Origin: Ignavibacteria bacterium UBA7675
Lineage (GTDB): Bacteria > Bacteroidota > Ignavibacteria > Kapaibacteriales > UB7675
DNA length: 64,000 bases
Assembly (NCBI GenBank): GCA_002483085.1
Contig: DLHF01000072.1
Location: forward strand, 62,001-126,000
Direction: 5' to 3'
Below, piece by piece: positions 40,424-49,534 of the stretch. How positions within the stretch are numbered: the first letter of the stretch is position 1; every line of letters begins with the position of its first letter. The notes below the pieces were generated by a model. It had not been told where the DNA came from and made no database searches. It saw nothing but the letters and a program-made list of their open reading frames with translations. The position numbers and the translations under genes are program-made.

Positions 40424-43045
40424 CTACCGCACAACAGTAAATTTGCCTGCCAACTGCTTCTCTCCTTCTTGGCCTGCAACAGTTAATCTATACACATAGA
40501 CTCCCGGCAATAGACCCCGCCCCTCGGTGTCGATGCAGTTCCAGCGCGCGGAAAATGTTCCGGGCTGCCGCATGCCAGCTACCGGCGAAGCGAGTTTCCG
40601 GCCAGCTATATCGTAAATATCAAGTGTTACTCGGCTAGCTGTTGGCACATCGTACTCGAAGAATACAAAATCGGTACAGGGATTCGGGAATGTGTGCACG
40701 TGCAGCCCAGACGGTTCGTCTGGCTGCTCACCAGCAGAGACAACCAAGCTAATATCGAGCTTATACATCGAGCGCCCGTGTGTTCCGACTACCATATATT
40801 GTGCATTGGGATAAATTTTTATATCGGCTACTGGCACTATCGGCATTCCTGTGCCGAGCGGCTCCCATGCCCCGCCACCGTTGAAGCTCACAAACATGCC
40901 TACATCCGACCCCAGATAGAGTACCGAAGGCCGGCGTGGGTCGATGGCAAAGGCGTTGACGGGCGCGGCGGGAAGATTGGCAGAGATATCTTCCCAATGT
41001 TCTCCCATATCAGTTGTGCGGAAAACATACGGAATCTGTTCGCGCCACTTCAGGCCGGAATAGGTAATATAAGCGGTAGATTTATCATAGGGATCGACCA
41101 CGATACGCGTTACCCATCGCTCTGGTAGTGAGGAGGAAATATTCTGCCAGCTTTGGCCGTAATTGCTGCTCACCCACACATTCCCATCATCGGTACCGGC
41201 GTAGATCACCCGCGAATCGGTAGGCGCTATGGCAATAGTAGTCACCGTGCCAATCTGGCTGTGCCCAATGTGTTTTCCCAAAGGATCAGAGATCGCCACC
41301 CAGTCTCCAGCAGCATTGTTAGTGCGATATATCCGCGTAGTGCCATAGTACAACGTCACACGGTTATTCGGGTCCATAACAACAGGAGTCGACCAGTTGC
41401 GCGGTTCTTCGTCGGTGGGCGGTATGCCGTTAGTACCCCACTCGTATTCGATATTGTCGCCGGTGTCGAAAAGCCTCCACAATCCGCCATATTGCGATTC
41501 CGCGTAGATCAGGCTGGGATCGTCGGGGTCTACAATTACATAGAAACCATCGCCGCCGAGTATGGACTGCCAGTCGTCGTCCTGTCCCGATATCGTTCGT
41601 ATCGTGTTGTTGTCTTGGGTACCGCCGTACAGGCGTTCAGGATTTGAAAGGTCTATTCCCACCTCATAGAACTGGGTAATCGGCATACCTTTTATGTGCT
41701 CCCATGTATCGCCTCGGTCTCGCGAGATACTGATACCGCCGTCGTTTCCGACAATAATATAATTGGGGTTCTTCGGGTGAAATGCCAAAGCGTGGTGGTC
41801 TACATGCAGCCCTGTCTCGAACATCTCAGCGTATCCCTGTGTCATCCAGTTCTGTCCATTGTCGTCGGAGCGCGCAAAATCAACGTCGAGGACATACACT
41901 CTGCTGTCGTCCTGCGGGTCTACGCGCACTTGCCCAAAGTACCATTTAAAATCGGCAGAATCTTTCCCCAGCGCTTTCGTAGGATCGGTCTCATTCCACG
42001 ATTCACCATAAGTATCAGAGGAGAACAGGCCGAGATGTTGGTATCCATCGCTGTAAAAAGCATATACTTTCCCGGTGACAGGAGCTACTGCAAGGCCGAT
42101 ACGCCCCACATTGACCGCTGATGAGTTGGGCAGCCCAGTAGAAGGCTCAAGCCGTTCCCATGTATCACCGCCGTCAAGACTGCGGTAAATACCACTTGCA
42201 CTGCCGTAGTGCATCCTCTTCTCGGGCCTGCGGCTTCGCTGCCACATCGCAGCATAGAGAAGGTCTGGCTCGGCAGGATCAAATGCGATATCGACTGCCC
42301 CTGTAGAGTCATTTACAAACAACACCCGTTTCCATGTCTCTCCGCCGTCGTCTGAACGCCAAACGCCTCGCTCTGGATGCGGTAAAAATGCCGAGCCAAG
42401 TGCCGCTACATACACACGCTGCGAATTGACAGGATGCACGAGTATGCGGCCAATAGCATCGGTTTTCTCTAATCCGAGATGGCGCCACGTTGCACCGCCA
42501 TCAGTCGACTTAAACACGCCGAGCCCGGGAAATGCGTTGTGCTGGCTGTTGGCTTCGCCCGTGCCAGCGTAGATTATCTCTGGATTGCTGGGATCGACAG
42601 CGATATCGCCCATAGAAATCACGGGCATGTCGTCGAACAATGGCCGCCATGTTCTGCCTGTATCATCCGACCGAAAGACACCGCCTTGTGCAGCAGCAGC
42701 GTACACGATGGCAGGATTCACCGGGTTGAATTCTATATCGACAATACGACCACCAATATTAGTAGGTCCTGCCTGCTGCCATTCTGTAGAAGCTATTGCG
42801 CCGCCTTTGGCATGCGCTCGAACGCGCAATGCTTGTGCCTGCCGCACTGCATCTAATCTCGCCTGTGGGTTGATAACATCAGATGGGTAGGCTCTCTGCT
42901 GCCACATCCATTCTGCTGGTCGCTCGCGCATTTCTGCGCTCTCAGCCTCGACATCGGCGCTATCAGAAGTACGAGAACCAGCCACAGAATTGCTGGTGAA
43001 CAAAGCAAAAGCCACAATACTAACGGTCAGTAGTTTGCTGGTCAT
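40424..43045 (-). CDS. secreted BNR-repeat (sortilin-like propeller) protein with T9SS C-terminal domain
   Basis: 873 residues. Signal peptide about 1-22 (MTSKLLTVSIVAFALFTSNS). Then a long series of BNR/Asp-box repeats of the form S-x-DGG-x-TW (FKSTDGGATWRHL, WRSDDGGETWKRV, FRTTDMGEHWEDI and others) building one or two beta-propellers. The last 90 residues are a type A sorting domain: FPNPCTDFVFFEYDVP, IYDIAGRKL, LLPGVYVYRL and a basic end, so it should be exported by the type IX system. The start at 43045 is chosen for the signal peptide. Likely a cell-surface glycan- or protein-binding protein; no catalytic residues are evident. Confidence 0.87.
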   Translation of the reverse strand: MTSKLLTVSIVAFALFTSNSVAGSRTSDSADVEAESAEMRERPAEWMWQQRAYPSDVINPQARLDAVRQAQALRVRAHAKGGAIASTEWQQAGPTNIGGRIVDIEFNPVNPAIVYAAAAQGGVFRSDDTGRTWRPLFDDMPVISMGDIAVDPSNPEIIYAGTGEANSQHNAFPGLGVFKSTDGGATWRHLGLEKTDAIGRILVHPVNSQRVYVAALGSAFLPHPERGVWRSDDGGETWKRVLFVNDSTGAVDIAFDPAEPDLLYAAMWQRSRRPEKRMHYGSASGIYRSLDGGDTWERLEPSTGLPNSSAVNVGRIGLAVAPVTGKVYAFYSDGYQHLGLFSSDTYGESWNETDPTKALGKDSADFKWYFGQVRVDPQDDSRVYVLDVDFARSDDNGQNWMTQGYAEMFETGLHVDHHALAFHPKNPNYIIVGNDGGISISRDRGDTWEHIKGMPITQFYEVGIDLSNPERLYGGTQDNNTIRTISGQDDDWQSILGGDGFYVIVDPDDPSLIYAESQYGGLWRLFDTGDNIEYEWGTNGIPPTDEEPRNWSTPVVMDPNNRVTLYYGTTRIYRTNNAAGDWVAISDPLGKHIGHSQIGTVTTIAIAPTDSRVIYAGTDDGNVWVSSNYGQSWQNISSSLPERWVTRIVVDPYDKSTAYITYSGLKWREQIPYVFRTTDMGEHWEDISANLPAAPVNAFAIDPRRPSVLYLGSDVGMFVSFNGGGAWEPLGTGMPIVPVADIKIYPNAQYMVVGTHGRSMYKLDISLVVSAGEQPDEPSGLHVHTFPNPCTDFVFFEYDVPTASRVTLDIYDIAGRKLASPVAGMRQPGTFSARWNCIDTEGRGLLPGVYVYRLTVAGQEGEKQLAGKFTVVR

Positions 43046-43386
43046 GATGTATATAGGTGGAATAGTTAAACATAGGGTTGCCACACGACGGTCCTACAGT
43101 AGCTTGAACAGACAGCGCAGGCAGTTTCGGCCATGATATATCCGAGCTCCTGCTCATTAGAGAATACAACAGCCCGAAACTACAATATACACCGCGCATA
43201 GTCCGCATAGCAATACACCAAAAAAGCTCTCTATGCTCGCTACGCCAATACTCGCCGCATTAGCGTACAAAGCGGAGCCACCACGCAACAGATATGCGGC
43301 TGGCAACAACGACGTCGTCCGCGCATCATTCTCATGATCGCCGAGTACCGCCCATACCCATTTATTCGCCAAAAAGTTCGGACACC
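43046..43386. other. 341-base spacer without recognisable features
   Basis: Between the BNR-protein start and the ribD stop. It should contain the BNR gene promoter on the minus strand, but I see no convincing box and no gene, repeat block or strong hairpin. Confidence 0.4.
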
Positions 43387-44487
43387 TTATCCGGCAGACG
43401 GTGGCCTCACAGCCGTGAGCAAAACGTCATCGCCAACACGCGCAACATCTACAAGCCGGAAGCGTTCGGCCTGCTCTAACGTGCTGGTACTCAACCGCCC
43501 AAATGTCTGCAAACCATTGCCAATAACAATAGGCGCGTAGAACAGCCGGAGTTCGTCCACAGCACCAGCCCGCATGAATGCAGAATGAACAACAGCACCA
43601 CCTTCTACCAAGACGGACGCTATGCCGCGCTCGCCGAGCACGCGCAATACAGCGTGTGGTTCCAGAATACCAGTCCCATCGCTTTCTATGGCGAGTACAA
43701 CCACACCCCGATCCTCCAGCTCGCGAGCAGTGCCCGAAGCAGCGACATCGGCAGTACATACAACAATCGTTTCGGCGCGGAGTGGAGTGCTGAACATTTT
43801 CCTGTCGGCAGGTAGGCGCAGTTGTGGAGCGAGCACAACGCGCTTCGGATGCCGACCTTCCACCATACGCACAGTCAGCTCGGGATCGTCCTTCCGCACA
43901 GTATTTGCGCCTACTACTACGGCGTCGATTTCCGAGCGCATACGGTGTACCAGCATGCGGCTTTCCTCACCTGTAATCCAGAACGACTGCCCGCTCGCAG
44001 TTGCAATACAGCCATCAAGCGACTGGGCAGCCTTGAGCACAACATACGGTGTCTTTTCTACAATGTACTTGCTAAAGTAGCGATTTAGCCAGCGGCTTTC
44101 CTGCTCAAGCACGCCAGTGACCACGTCGATACCGGCATTGCGAAGCCGCTCTATTCCCTGCCCAGCCACCTCCGGGTTGGGGTCCATCATTCCCACTACG
44201 ACTCGCCCTACTTTGCGCTCGATAAGCATATCTGCACAGGGAGGTGTTTTACCGTGATGCGAACAGGGTTCGAGGTTGACAACTACAGTCGCCCCTTCTG
44301 CATTACCACCGGCATTCCGCACGGCATCAACTTCGGCGTGATCGCCACCGTACAGATGGTGCCGTCCTTCGCCTACCACCCTGCCATTGCGGAGTATCAC
44401 ACATCCCACAAGAGGATTCGGGCTTACGTATCCAGCGCTTTGTGCCGCCAGTTCGAGCGCCCGCGCCATTGCCTGCTCATTTGTCAT
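43387..44487 (-). CDS. ribD: bifunctional riboflavin deaminase/reductase
   Basis: 366 residues. The N-terminal deaminase domain has the zinc ligands in HAEVDAV (about 50) and PCSHHGKTPPC (about 74-84). The C-terminal NADPH reductase domain holds KAAQSLDGCIA, GANTVRKDDPELTVR and SVLVEGGAVVHSAFM. It performs the second and third steps of riboflavin synthesis on the GTP-derived pyrimidine. Its start overlaps the preceding lipoprotein gene by 11 bases. Other rib genes are not in the window. Confidence 0.95.
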   Translation of the reverse strand: MTNEQAMARALELAAQSAGYVSPNPLVGCVILRNGRVVGEGRHHLYGGDHAEVDAVRNAGGNAEGATVVVNLEPCSHHGKTPPCADMLIERKVGRVVVGMMDPNPEVAGQGIERLRNAGIDVVTGVLEQESRWLNRYFSKYIVEKTPYVVLKAAQSLDGCIATASGQSFWITGEESRMLVHRMRSEIDAVVVGANTVRKDDPELTVRMVEGRHPKRVVLAPQLRLPADRKMFSTPLRAETIVVCTADVAASGTARELEDRGVVVLAIESDGTGILEPHAVLRVLGERGIASVLVEGGAVVHSAFMRAGAVDELRLFYAPIVIGNGLQTFGRLSTSTLEQAERFRLVDVARVGDDVLLTAVRPPSAG

Positions 44488-45334
44488 GTGGTACTTTCCA
44501 GCTAAAAGGAATCACAACAGAGTATGGCGAAGGTCGTGCAGGCAGCGTCAGTACCACATTGTATTTGCCCGGCGGAAGCGGCTTGCCTTGTGCGTCCATA
44601 CCATTCCAGGGAAGTTCATAACGCCGCACTTCGCCAATGTTTTTTGGTTCGACAAATGCCGTCATTTGCATAAATATCTGGGCTTGCGACGAATTCCACA
44701 CAGCGGTGCCACTTTCGCTGGTAATCATAACACGCAGCCGCTCCGACGATGGAAAATACTCGCCGTTGATCATTCTTTTTCGCTCGGCCAGCACAACAAA
44801 AAGCGCCGAACTATCGGTGGAGTCTTCCACCCACCCTTTCAGCTCCAGAGCGTGTAGGGAATGTTGGTTCTCTGTAAGAGGTGGAAGCGAAAAGCCCTGT
44901 TCAGCAGCATACACACGCCCCCCTCGTACCGTGATAAGCGTCTGGGTATATATGGAGTCGAACGGTACACCAAGCGCATTGGTCCAGCGCGACATCGCTT
45001 CTAGCGCCATGGTCTTGGCGGTGTCGTTCTCTACAGAAGAAGAAGCAAGCGTATGGTTTACAGTGTCGAGCAGGCCGCGATCAGGATGATACAGCAGAGT
45101 ACGCACTTCTCGGATATTGCGAACAAAGCTTACTGCGGCTCCTGTGTCTGTGCCGGTTCCCGCAATAGTCAACTCCACGCGGATATCGCCGCCTACCGAA
45201 CGTATTAGGTCGATGTGGAAATCGGCAGGCGGAGGCGGATATGTAGTTGTTTTCACAGTATCTCCACTGCTGCTACATCCTGTAGCCATACCCAGCAAAA
45301 CGAGCACTGCCCCGTAGAAAAGAATATTCATCAT
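44477..45334 (-). CDS. lipoprotein with BsuPI-like domain
   Basis: 285 residues starting MMNILF. The lipobox is GMATGCSSS with Cys near residue 20, so it is anchored in the envelope. The last 100 residues (SESGTAVWNSSQAQIFMQMT, then LPWNGMDAQGKPLPPGKYNV) follow the pattern of BsuPI-type immunoglobulin-like domains, first known from an intracellular proteinase inhibitor of Bacillus; here that name indicates fold only. The frame open upstream of 45334 is dispersed-repeat sequence and is not part of the gene. It overlaps ribD, probably by chance of packing rather than shared function. Confidence 0.72.
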   Translation of the reverse strand: MMNILFYGAVLVLLGMATGCSSSGDTVKTTTYPPPPADFHIDLIRSVGGDIRVELTIAGTGTDTGAAVSFVRNIREVRTLLYHPDRGLLDTVNHTLASSSVENDTAKTMALEAMSRWTNALGVPFDSIYTQTLITVRGGRVYAAEQGFSLPPLTENQHSLHALELKGWVEDSTDSSALFVVLAERKRMINGEYFPSSERLRVMITSESGTAVWNSSQAQIFMQMTAFVEPKNIGEVRRYELPWNGMDAQGKPLPPGKYNVVLTLPARPSPYSVVIPFSWKVPHDK

Positions 45335-45370
45335 AGTTTGAAGTTCTGTTAGTAGAATGAAGTTGTCTAC

Positions 45371-45592
45371 CGTTCTGTTGCAAGCGCACGCGCCTTCGCT
45401 CATGCGTTTTGTCTTTGCACCGCGCAGCACCGCCGCCACGTGTTGTCCGCTCTTCTGCGCCCTAGCGCAAGGCGTAGCAACAGCCACCGAACGGATGTGC
45501 GACCGGTGACAGCGACGCCCCGTAGAGACGCCCATCCGGGCGTCTCCGGCAGCCACGCCCGTGCCACAACATACGGAATCGAGAACACAACC
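45371..45592 (+). repeat. dispersed intergenic repeat, copy R6 with inserted palindrome
   Basis: Runs nearly parallel to R7: TTGCAAGCGCACGCGCCTTC, CTCATGCGTTTTGTCT, GCACCGCGCAGCACCGCCGC, CTTCTGCGCCCT, GGATGTGCGACCGGTGACAG, CCACGCCCGTGCCACAACAT and ATCGAGAACACAACC. Between the last blocks it holds an extra perfect 9-bp hairpin, GAGACGCCC (45525-45533) and GGGCGTCTC (45538-45546), absent from R7. The whole lies in a 414-base gene-free gap. Confidence 0.88.
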
Positions 45593-45748
45593 ATAGCCAG
45601 CTTCGATGGCCGAAGTATAAACTCGTGAAAACTAATTACGATGCGGTACAGCCAGCGAACCTCGCAGTACAGAAGCAGCCCAGCGCACAGCGATAGCTCC
45701 AAAGTACACATTTACTGGCAAAACCAGCACAGCAGTGTTTACATCTTC

Positions 45749-46639
45749 CTACTCTGGATGTGTCAAACTGCGGCAACACGCTCGTATCCATTCTTCTATG
45801 GCAAAGCTCCCCGAGCGAGCAGCTTCGAGCACTTCCTCGTGCGACAGCGCAGCAGCAGCAGTTTCGTGCAATGTATTGCTGATAAGCGAGCAGCCAGCTA
45901 CGAGCATACCGCACGCATGTGCACATTCTGCTTCGTGGATAGTCGACATACCAATAGCTTGCCCTCCCAGTAGGCGAAAACAGCGCACTTCGGCAGGGGT
46001 TTCGTAGCTCGGCCCAGTAACACCGAGATACGCTCCTTCGCGAAATGCTACACGCCTGCGCGTGAGCTCGCGCCCGATAGCTCTGCGTAAGTCTTCGTCG
46101 AAATAGGTGGGAGGATGGCTGTACGACAGCGGAGTGGCGTAGAGCCATCCGCGACGAGCAGAGCGAAATGTCATATTTATAGTATCTGCAATAAGCATGA
46201 TATCGCCGGTATGCCAGCCCGGCTGCAATCCGCCTGCGGAATTCAGCAAGAGCGCGGTGCGGGCGCCGAGCAGTGCCGCCAAAGCAACTGGCGCAACAAC
46301 ATCTTGCATCGCAGCGCCTTCGTACAGGTGAATCCTGCCGGTAAGCACCAGCAGCGATACGCCTTCCACTATGGCATGCCGCACCACACCAGCATGACCA
46401 GCTACTGTAGGTTGAGGGAAATCGGGGAGTTCGTTGTACGACAGCACTGGCTTGGCACTCTCCTGCAACAGCGAGCTCATGCCCGATCCCGTTACCACAA
46501 CAGCATCCACTGGCACCGGCAATATCCTGCGCAAAACTTCTGCACTTTTCCCGAACTTCTGTTCGAGAGAAGCGCGAAAACGCTGTGGAAAACGATTCTC
46601 GACAGTTATGTTTTTGCGTTGTAGGTACTCTGATCCCAT
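45749..46639 (-). CDS. purine-nucleoside phosphorylase
   Basis: 296 residues of the trimeric PNP/MTAP family. The phosphate-site Ser lies in VVTGSGMSSL, then LTGRIHLYEG, NSAGGLQPGWHTGDIML, the purine-site GVTGPSYETPAEVR and the ribose-site GMSTIHEAECA. It phosphorolyses inosine and guanosine in the cytoplasm. I chose 46639 because the residues upstream are derived from the FliK-like gene in another frame. It starts 16 bases after the stop of that gene. Confidence 0.9.
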   Translation of the reverse strand: MGSEYLQRKNITVENRFPQRFRASLEQKFGKSAEVLRRILPVPVDAVVVTGSGMSSLLQESAKPVLSYNELPDFPQPTVAGHAGVVRHAIVEGVSLLVLTGRIHLYEGAAMQDVVAPVALAALLGARTALLLNSAGGLQPGWHTGDIMLIADTINMTFRSARRGWLYATPLSYSHPPTYFDEDLRRAIGRELTRRRVAFREGAYLGVTGPSYETPAEVRCFRLLGGQAIGMSTIHEAECAHACGMLVAGCSLISNTLHETAAAALSHEEVLEAARSGSFAIEEWIRACCRSLTHPE

Positions 46640-46655
46640 GTGTGTAGAACTTCCC

Positions 46656-47879
46656 TTATACAACGAGATTGACGCGCTGTAGGAGTTTGGGAAAGACATC
46701 ATCACTACTCTGCCTGTCGCGCACAGAAAGCGACTGAAGCACAAAGCCCGATTGATTAAGGCCGCGTGCCAATTCATCGCGATACTGGTCGATAAACTCA
46801 GCGTCTTCGGGTGTATCGGCCAGAATAGTAAGCGACAACATTTTTTTCACAGCAAAGCCACTGGCGGTTATTTCGCCGAGAGCCGACATTTCCGTAGTAA
46901 TGCGAAATGCTTGTGGGCCTTCCTTTGTACCCTGCTTGTCGGCGTCGATCTCCAATCGACCAGCGATCAGGTCGGTACCCAACGGCAGCAAAACATGAAA
47001 CACGAGTGCTGCATGGTGCTGTAGTGCAAAGATATTGTACAATTGCTGCGCTTCCATCGTCTCCATCACACCTGCGGCGGCATCACGCACAAGCAGGACA
47101 CCCGGGTCGGCAGCCGATTCGGTCTGCCCCATAAGCTGTTGCAGCAAACCATACACGCTTCCCTCTACTGCACTTGGCATAGAAAACCTGCGAAACACAT
47201 CGCGCACCGAAGTAAACGAACTTTGCACAGCCGCTATGAGGGAATCAACCGCGCCTTTTGTAGGAGCAGCATCCGACGCCTGAAGAGTGGCAATATGCCG
47301 CTTGATGTTCTTTCCACCCACAAAAAGCGACTCCATCATATTATAGAACTTGGGCTCTATAGGAATACCGGCGTCGAGCATACGGCCAATAATCTCGATT
47401 TGTTCACGCAGCGAGGCCGTGCCGGGCGGAATCGCAAGCCCTGCCAGCACATCGCGCACGTCGCCAGCCGTAAGCGTAGATTTCATACCACGCAGTGCGC
47501 GCACTGCTTCCAATGTCACCGGATTGGCCTGTATACCGAGAATGCGCACGACATCGGCTTCGTGAAGCTCGGTAGCAGTACCAGCTACGGCGTGCACGGT
47601 AAGCACAGGAGTAGGCTCAATAGCCTGGACACGAAACATCACGGTGTCGCCGCCGTGCAATTGCCCGGCAGGAATCACCGCATCTACTATACCCGAAGGC
47701 AACTCTATGCGCGCAGCCGTAGCGGACAACAGCTCTACTACTGTTCCGCGCACAATGTCGCCCACATGCAGGACAGCGGCGGGGCGCTGCGGCACCGGAG
47801 TGTCCCGTTGTCGTACCGATGGCTTTGGTTCCTGGCCAACCGGAGAGATCGACGACGGCCCTTCGAGAGAACTACCCAT
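46656..47879 (-). CDS. FliK-like protein of unknown function
   Basis: 407 residues. An N-terminal acidic/Pro linker is followed by an OB-like segment (VGDIVRGTVVELLSATAARI, HGGDTVMFRVQAIE). A helical middle (about 115-260) precedes a C-terminal domain of about 110 residues resembling the flagellar hook-length control domain: LVFHVLLPLG, GRLEIDADKQ, then LSLTILADTPEDAEFIDQYR and LARGLNQSGFVLQSLSVRD. No other flagellar gene is in the window. It is co-oriented with and 16 bases from the PNP gene and diverges from the BNR gene across 72 bases. Confidence 0.6.
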   Translation of the reverse strand: MGSSLEGPSSISPVGQEPKPSVRQRDTPVPQRPAAVLHVGDIVRGTVVELLSATAARIELPSGIVDAVIPAGQLHGGDTVMFRVQAIEPTPVLTVHAVAGTATELHEADVVRILGIQANPVTLEAVRALRGMKSTLTAGDVRDVLAGLAIPPGTASLREQIEIIGRMLDAGIPIEPKFYNMMESLFVGGKNIKRHIATLQASDAAPTKGAVDSLIAAVQSSFTSVRDVFRRFSMPSAVEGSVYGLLQQLMGQTESAADPGVLLVRDAAAGVMETMEAQQLYNIFALQHHAALVFHVLLPLGTDLIAGRLEIDADKQGTKEGPQAFRITTEMSALGEITASGFAVKKMLSLTILADTPEDAEFIDQYRDELARGLNQSGFVLQSLSVRDRQSSDDVFPKLLQRVNLVV

Positions 47880-47951
47880 TAAGCGCCTTCCGGTAGATGT
47901 TTTTTTTTAGTATCTTCCGGGCAATGTTAATTACAACTGTTGATAAGCTCT

Positions 47952-49352
47952 ATGAATACCCGAATCCCGGAAAATAGAAAAATTCCCGCCAACGGACAAT
48001 TGCGGTATCTACTTCTTCTGTTAGGATTCATGCTCGCAGCATGGCCAGTAGAAGCATCGGCACAGCGCGCATGGCGAATGCTGTTAAATACCGAAACATT
48101 CTCTGTGGCTGTGAATCCCTTGAACCCACGTACACTGTATGCTGGCGGCAACGCCCGCAAGGTCTATCGCTCCTACGATGCCGGGCGGACATGGGACACA
48201 CTGGCCGTAGGATTTATCGACGGCAATGGCTGGTTCTCCAATGTCTTTGTCCATCCAGTCGATACCAATGTCGTACTGGTTGGGGGATCGCAGCTCGGCA
48301 CTGTGCAGCGCAGCACCGATAATGGTGTTACATGGACAAAAGTCCTCGATCCTTCGCCCAACAACATAGCTCTGAACGGCGAGGTCATCATCGCAAAGCC
48401 CGACAACACCGATACAATGTATCTGGGAGGGCTCAACCCGGCGGATATTTACCGCAGTAGCAACCGAGGCGTCACCTGGGATTCTATCTCCACTATCGAG
48501 GATGTGCCCTTTCTCTGTACGCTCACGATCCGCACCGACAGTACAAACGTCATTTTCGCTGGTTGTGCCGATGGTATTATTCATAAATCGACAGATGGCG
48601 GGCGAACATGGTACAAGACTGTCATGATTAAGAATATCGAAGACCCTTTTCAGTCGCTTGAAATTCCCAAAATCGTGATGAGCAAAAGCAATCCAATGCT
48701 CGGCTATGCAACAGTGACATGTTTTTCGCCCTACAGCCTGCCTAATGGCGGACTGTACCGCACAACAGACGGCGGGGAAACGTGGAAACATTTTGCATTT
48801 GCTGATACAAGTATGTGGTCGCTGGCATTGGGTGGAGTCAACGACGAGTATATTTTTATCGGCGGTTTTAGCGCCCATGAGCTGATTCGCGGCGCGGGTA
48901 TAGTGCGGGAAATCGGCAGTACGGGCTCGCTCTGGTTAGACCTCGACAATACCATTCCGTGGCAGCCCGGCAACCACGGAGGTATTCAGAATATGTGGAT
49001 GATGAAGGTATCTGGTCCTGCAGCTATACCCATTGTGTATATGGCAACTGAAGCAGGGCTCTTTGTGTACGATGATTATGCAGTATCTGTACCGGAAACC
49101 TCTTCTTCATACGGAGTTGCCTTGTCGCTCTCTCCCGATGGTACTGCAACCGCCGTCCTGCCCGACTGGTGTACCGAGCCATTTACCCTGCGCTGCTTCG
49201 ACATGCTGGGAAATAGCGTTGGTACGTTTAGTGCAGTTGGCCCCGGTCGCCACCAGTTTGCATTACAGCAGCTTTCTACAGGCCGCTATTACTTACAGGT
49301 AATCTACAAAGGCAGTATTATTGGGTCTGTGCTGAGCTCCTATAGCCGCTGA
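47952..49352 (+). CDS. secreted BNR-repeat protein with degenerate sorting domain
   Basis: 466 residues. The N-terminus has a charged stretch, then a hydrophobic core (LLLLLGFMLAAWPVEASAQ) ending near residue 37. Asp-box repeats follow: SYDAGRTWDTL, STDNGVTWTKV, SSNRGVTWDSI, STDGGRTWYKT, TTDGGETWKHF. The last 85 residues retain the shape of a T9SS type A domain (CFDMLGNSVGTF, LSTGRYYLQV, ending SYSR) but lack the usual PNP opening. The cargo role is inferred. It shares repeat type with the 873-residue protein at 40424. Confidence 0.82.
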   Translation: MNTRIPENRKIPANGQLRYLLLLLGFMLAAWPVEASAQRAWRMLLNTETFSVAVNPLNPRTLYAGGNARKVYRSYDAGRTWDTLAVGFIDGNGWFSNVFVHPVDTNVVLVGGSQLGTVQRSTDNGVTWTKVLDPSPNNIALNGEVIIAKPDNTDTMYLGGLNPADIYRSSNRGVTWDSISTIEDVPFLCTLTIRTDSTNVIFAGCADGIIHKSTDGGRTWYKTVMIKNIEDPFQSLEIPKIVMSKSNPMLGYATVTCFSPYSLPNGGLYRTTDGGETWKHFAFADTSMWSLALGGVNDEYIFIGGFSAHELIRGAGIVREIGSTGSLWLDLDNTIPWQPGNHGGIQNMWMMKVSGPAAIPIVYMATEAGLFVYDDYAVSVPETSSSYGVALSLSPDGTATAVLPDWCTEPFTLRCFDMLGNSVGTFSAVGPGRHQFALQQLSTGRYYLQVIYKGSIIGSVLSSYSR

Positions 49353-49534
49353 TAACCAAGCATACTCATTTGGCACAGTAATTGCCCTTTAACTTCTGAC
49401 TACGGGAAGAGTTTTCTGCTGTGTTTACGAGGCTGGATGATAGCGCGTGGAAGAAGAGAGCGCGTATCGACGGCAGCAGTATGCTCCCCGTTGTGTACAT
49501 TCATACATAGAAGCTTTCCTCCTACTATCAGGTC

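Noticed and set aside
45335..45556. Upstream extension of the BsuPI-like lipoprotein gene
   Set aside because: The extra 74 residues are translated dispersed-repeat sequence, and they would bury the lipoprotein signal peptide, which must be N-terminal.
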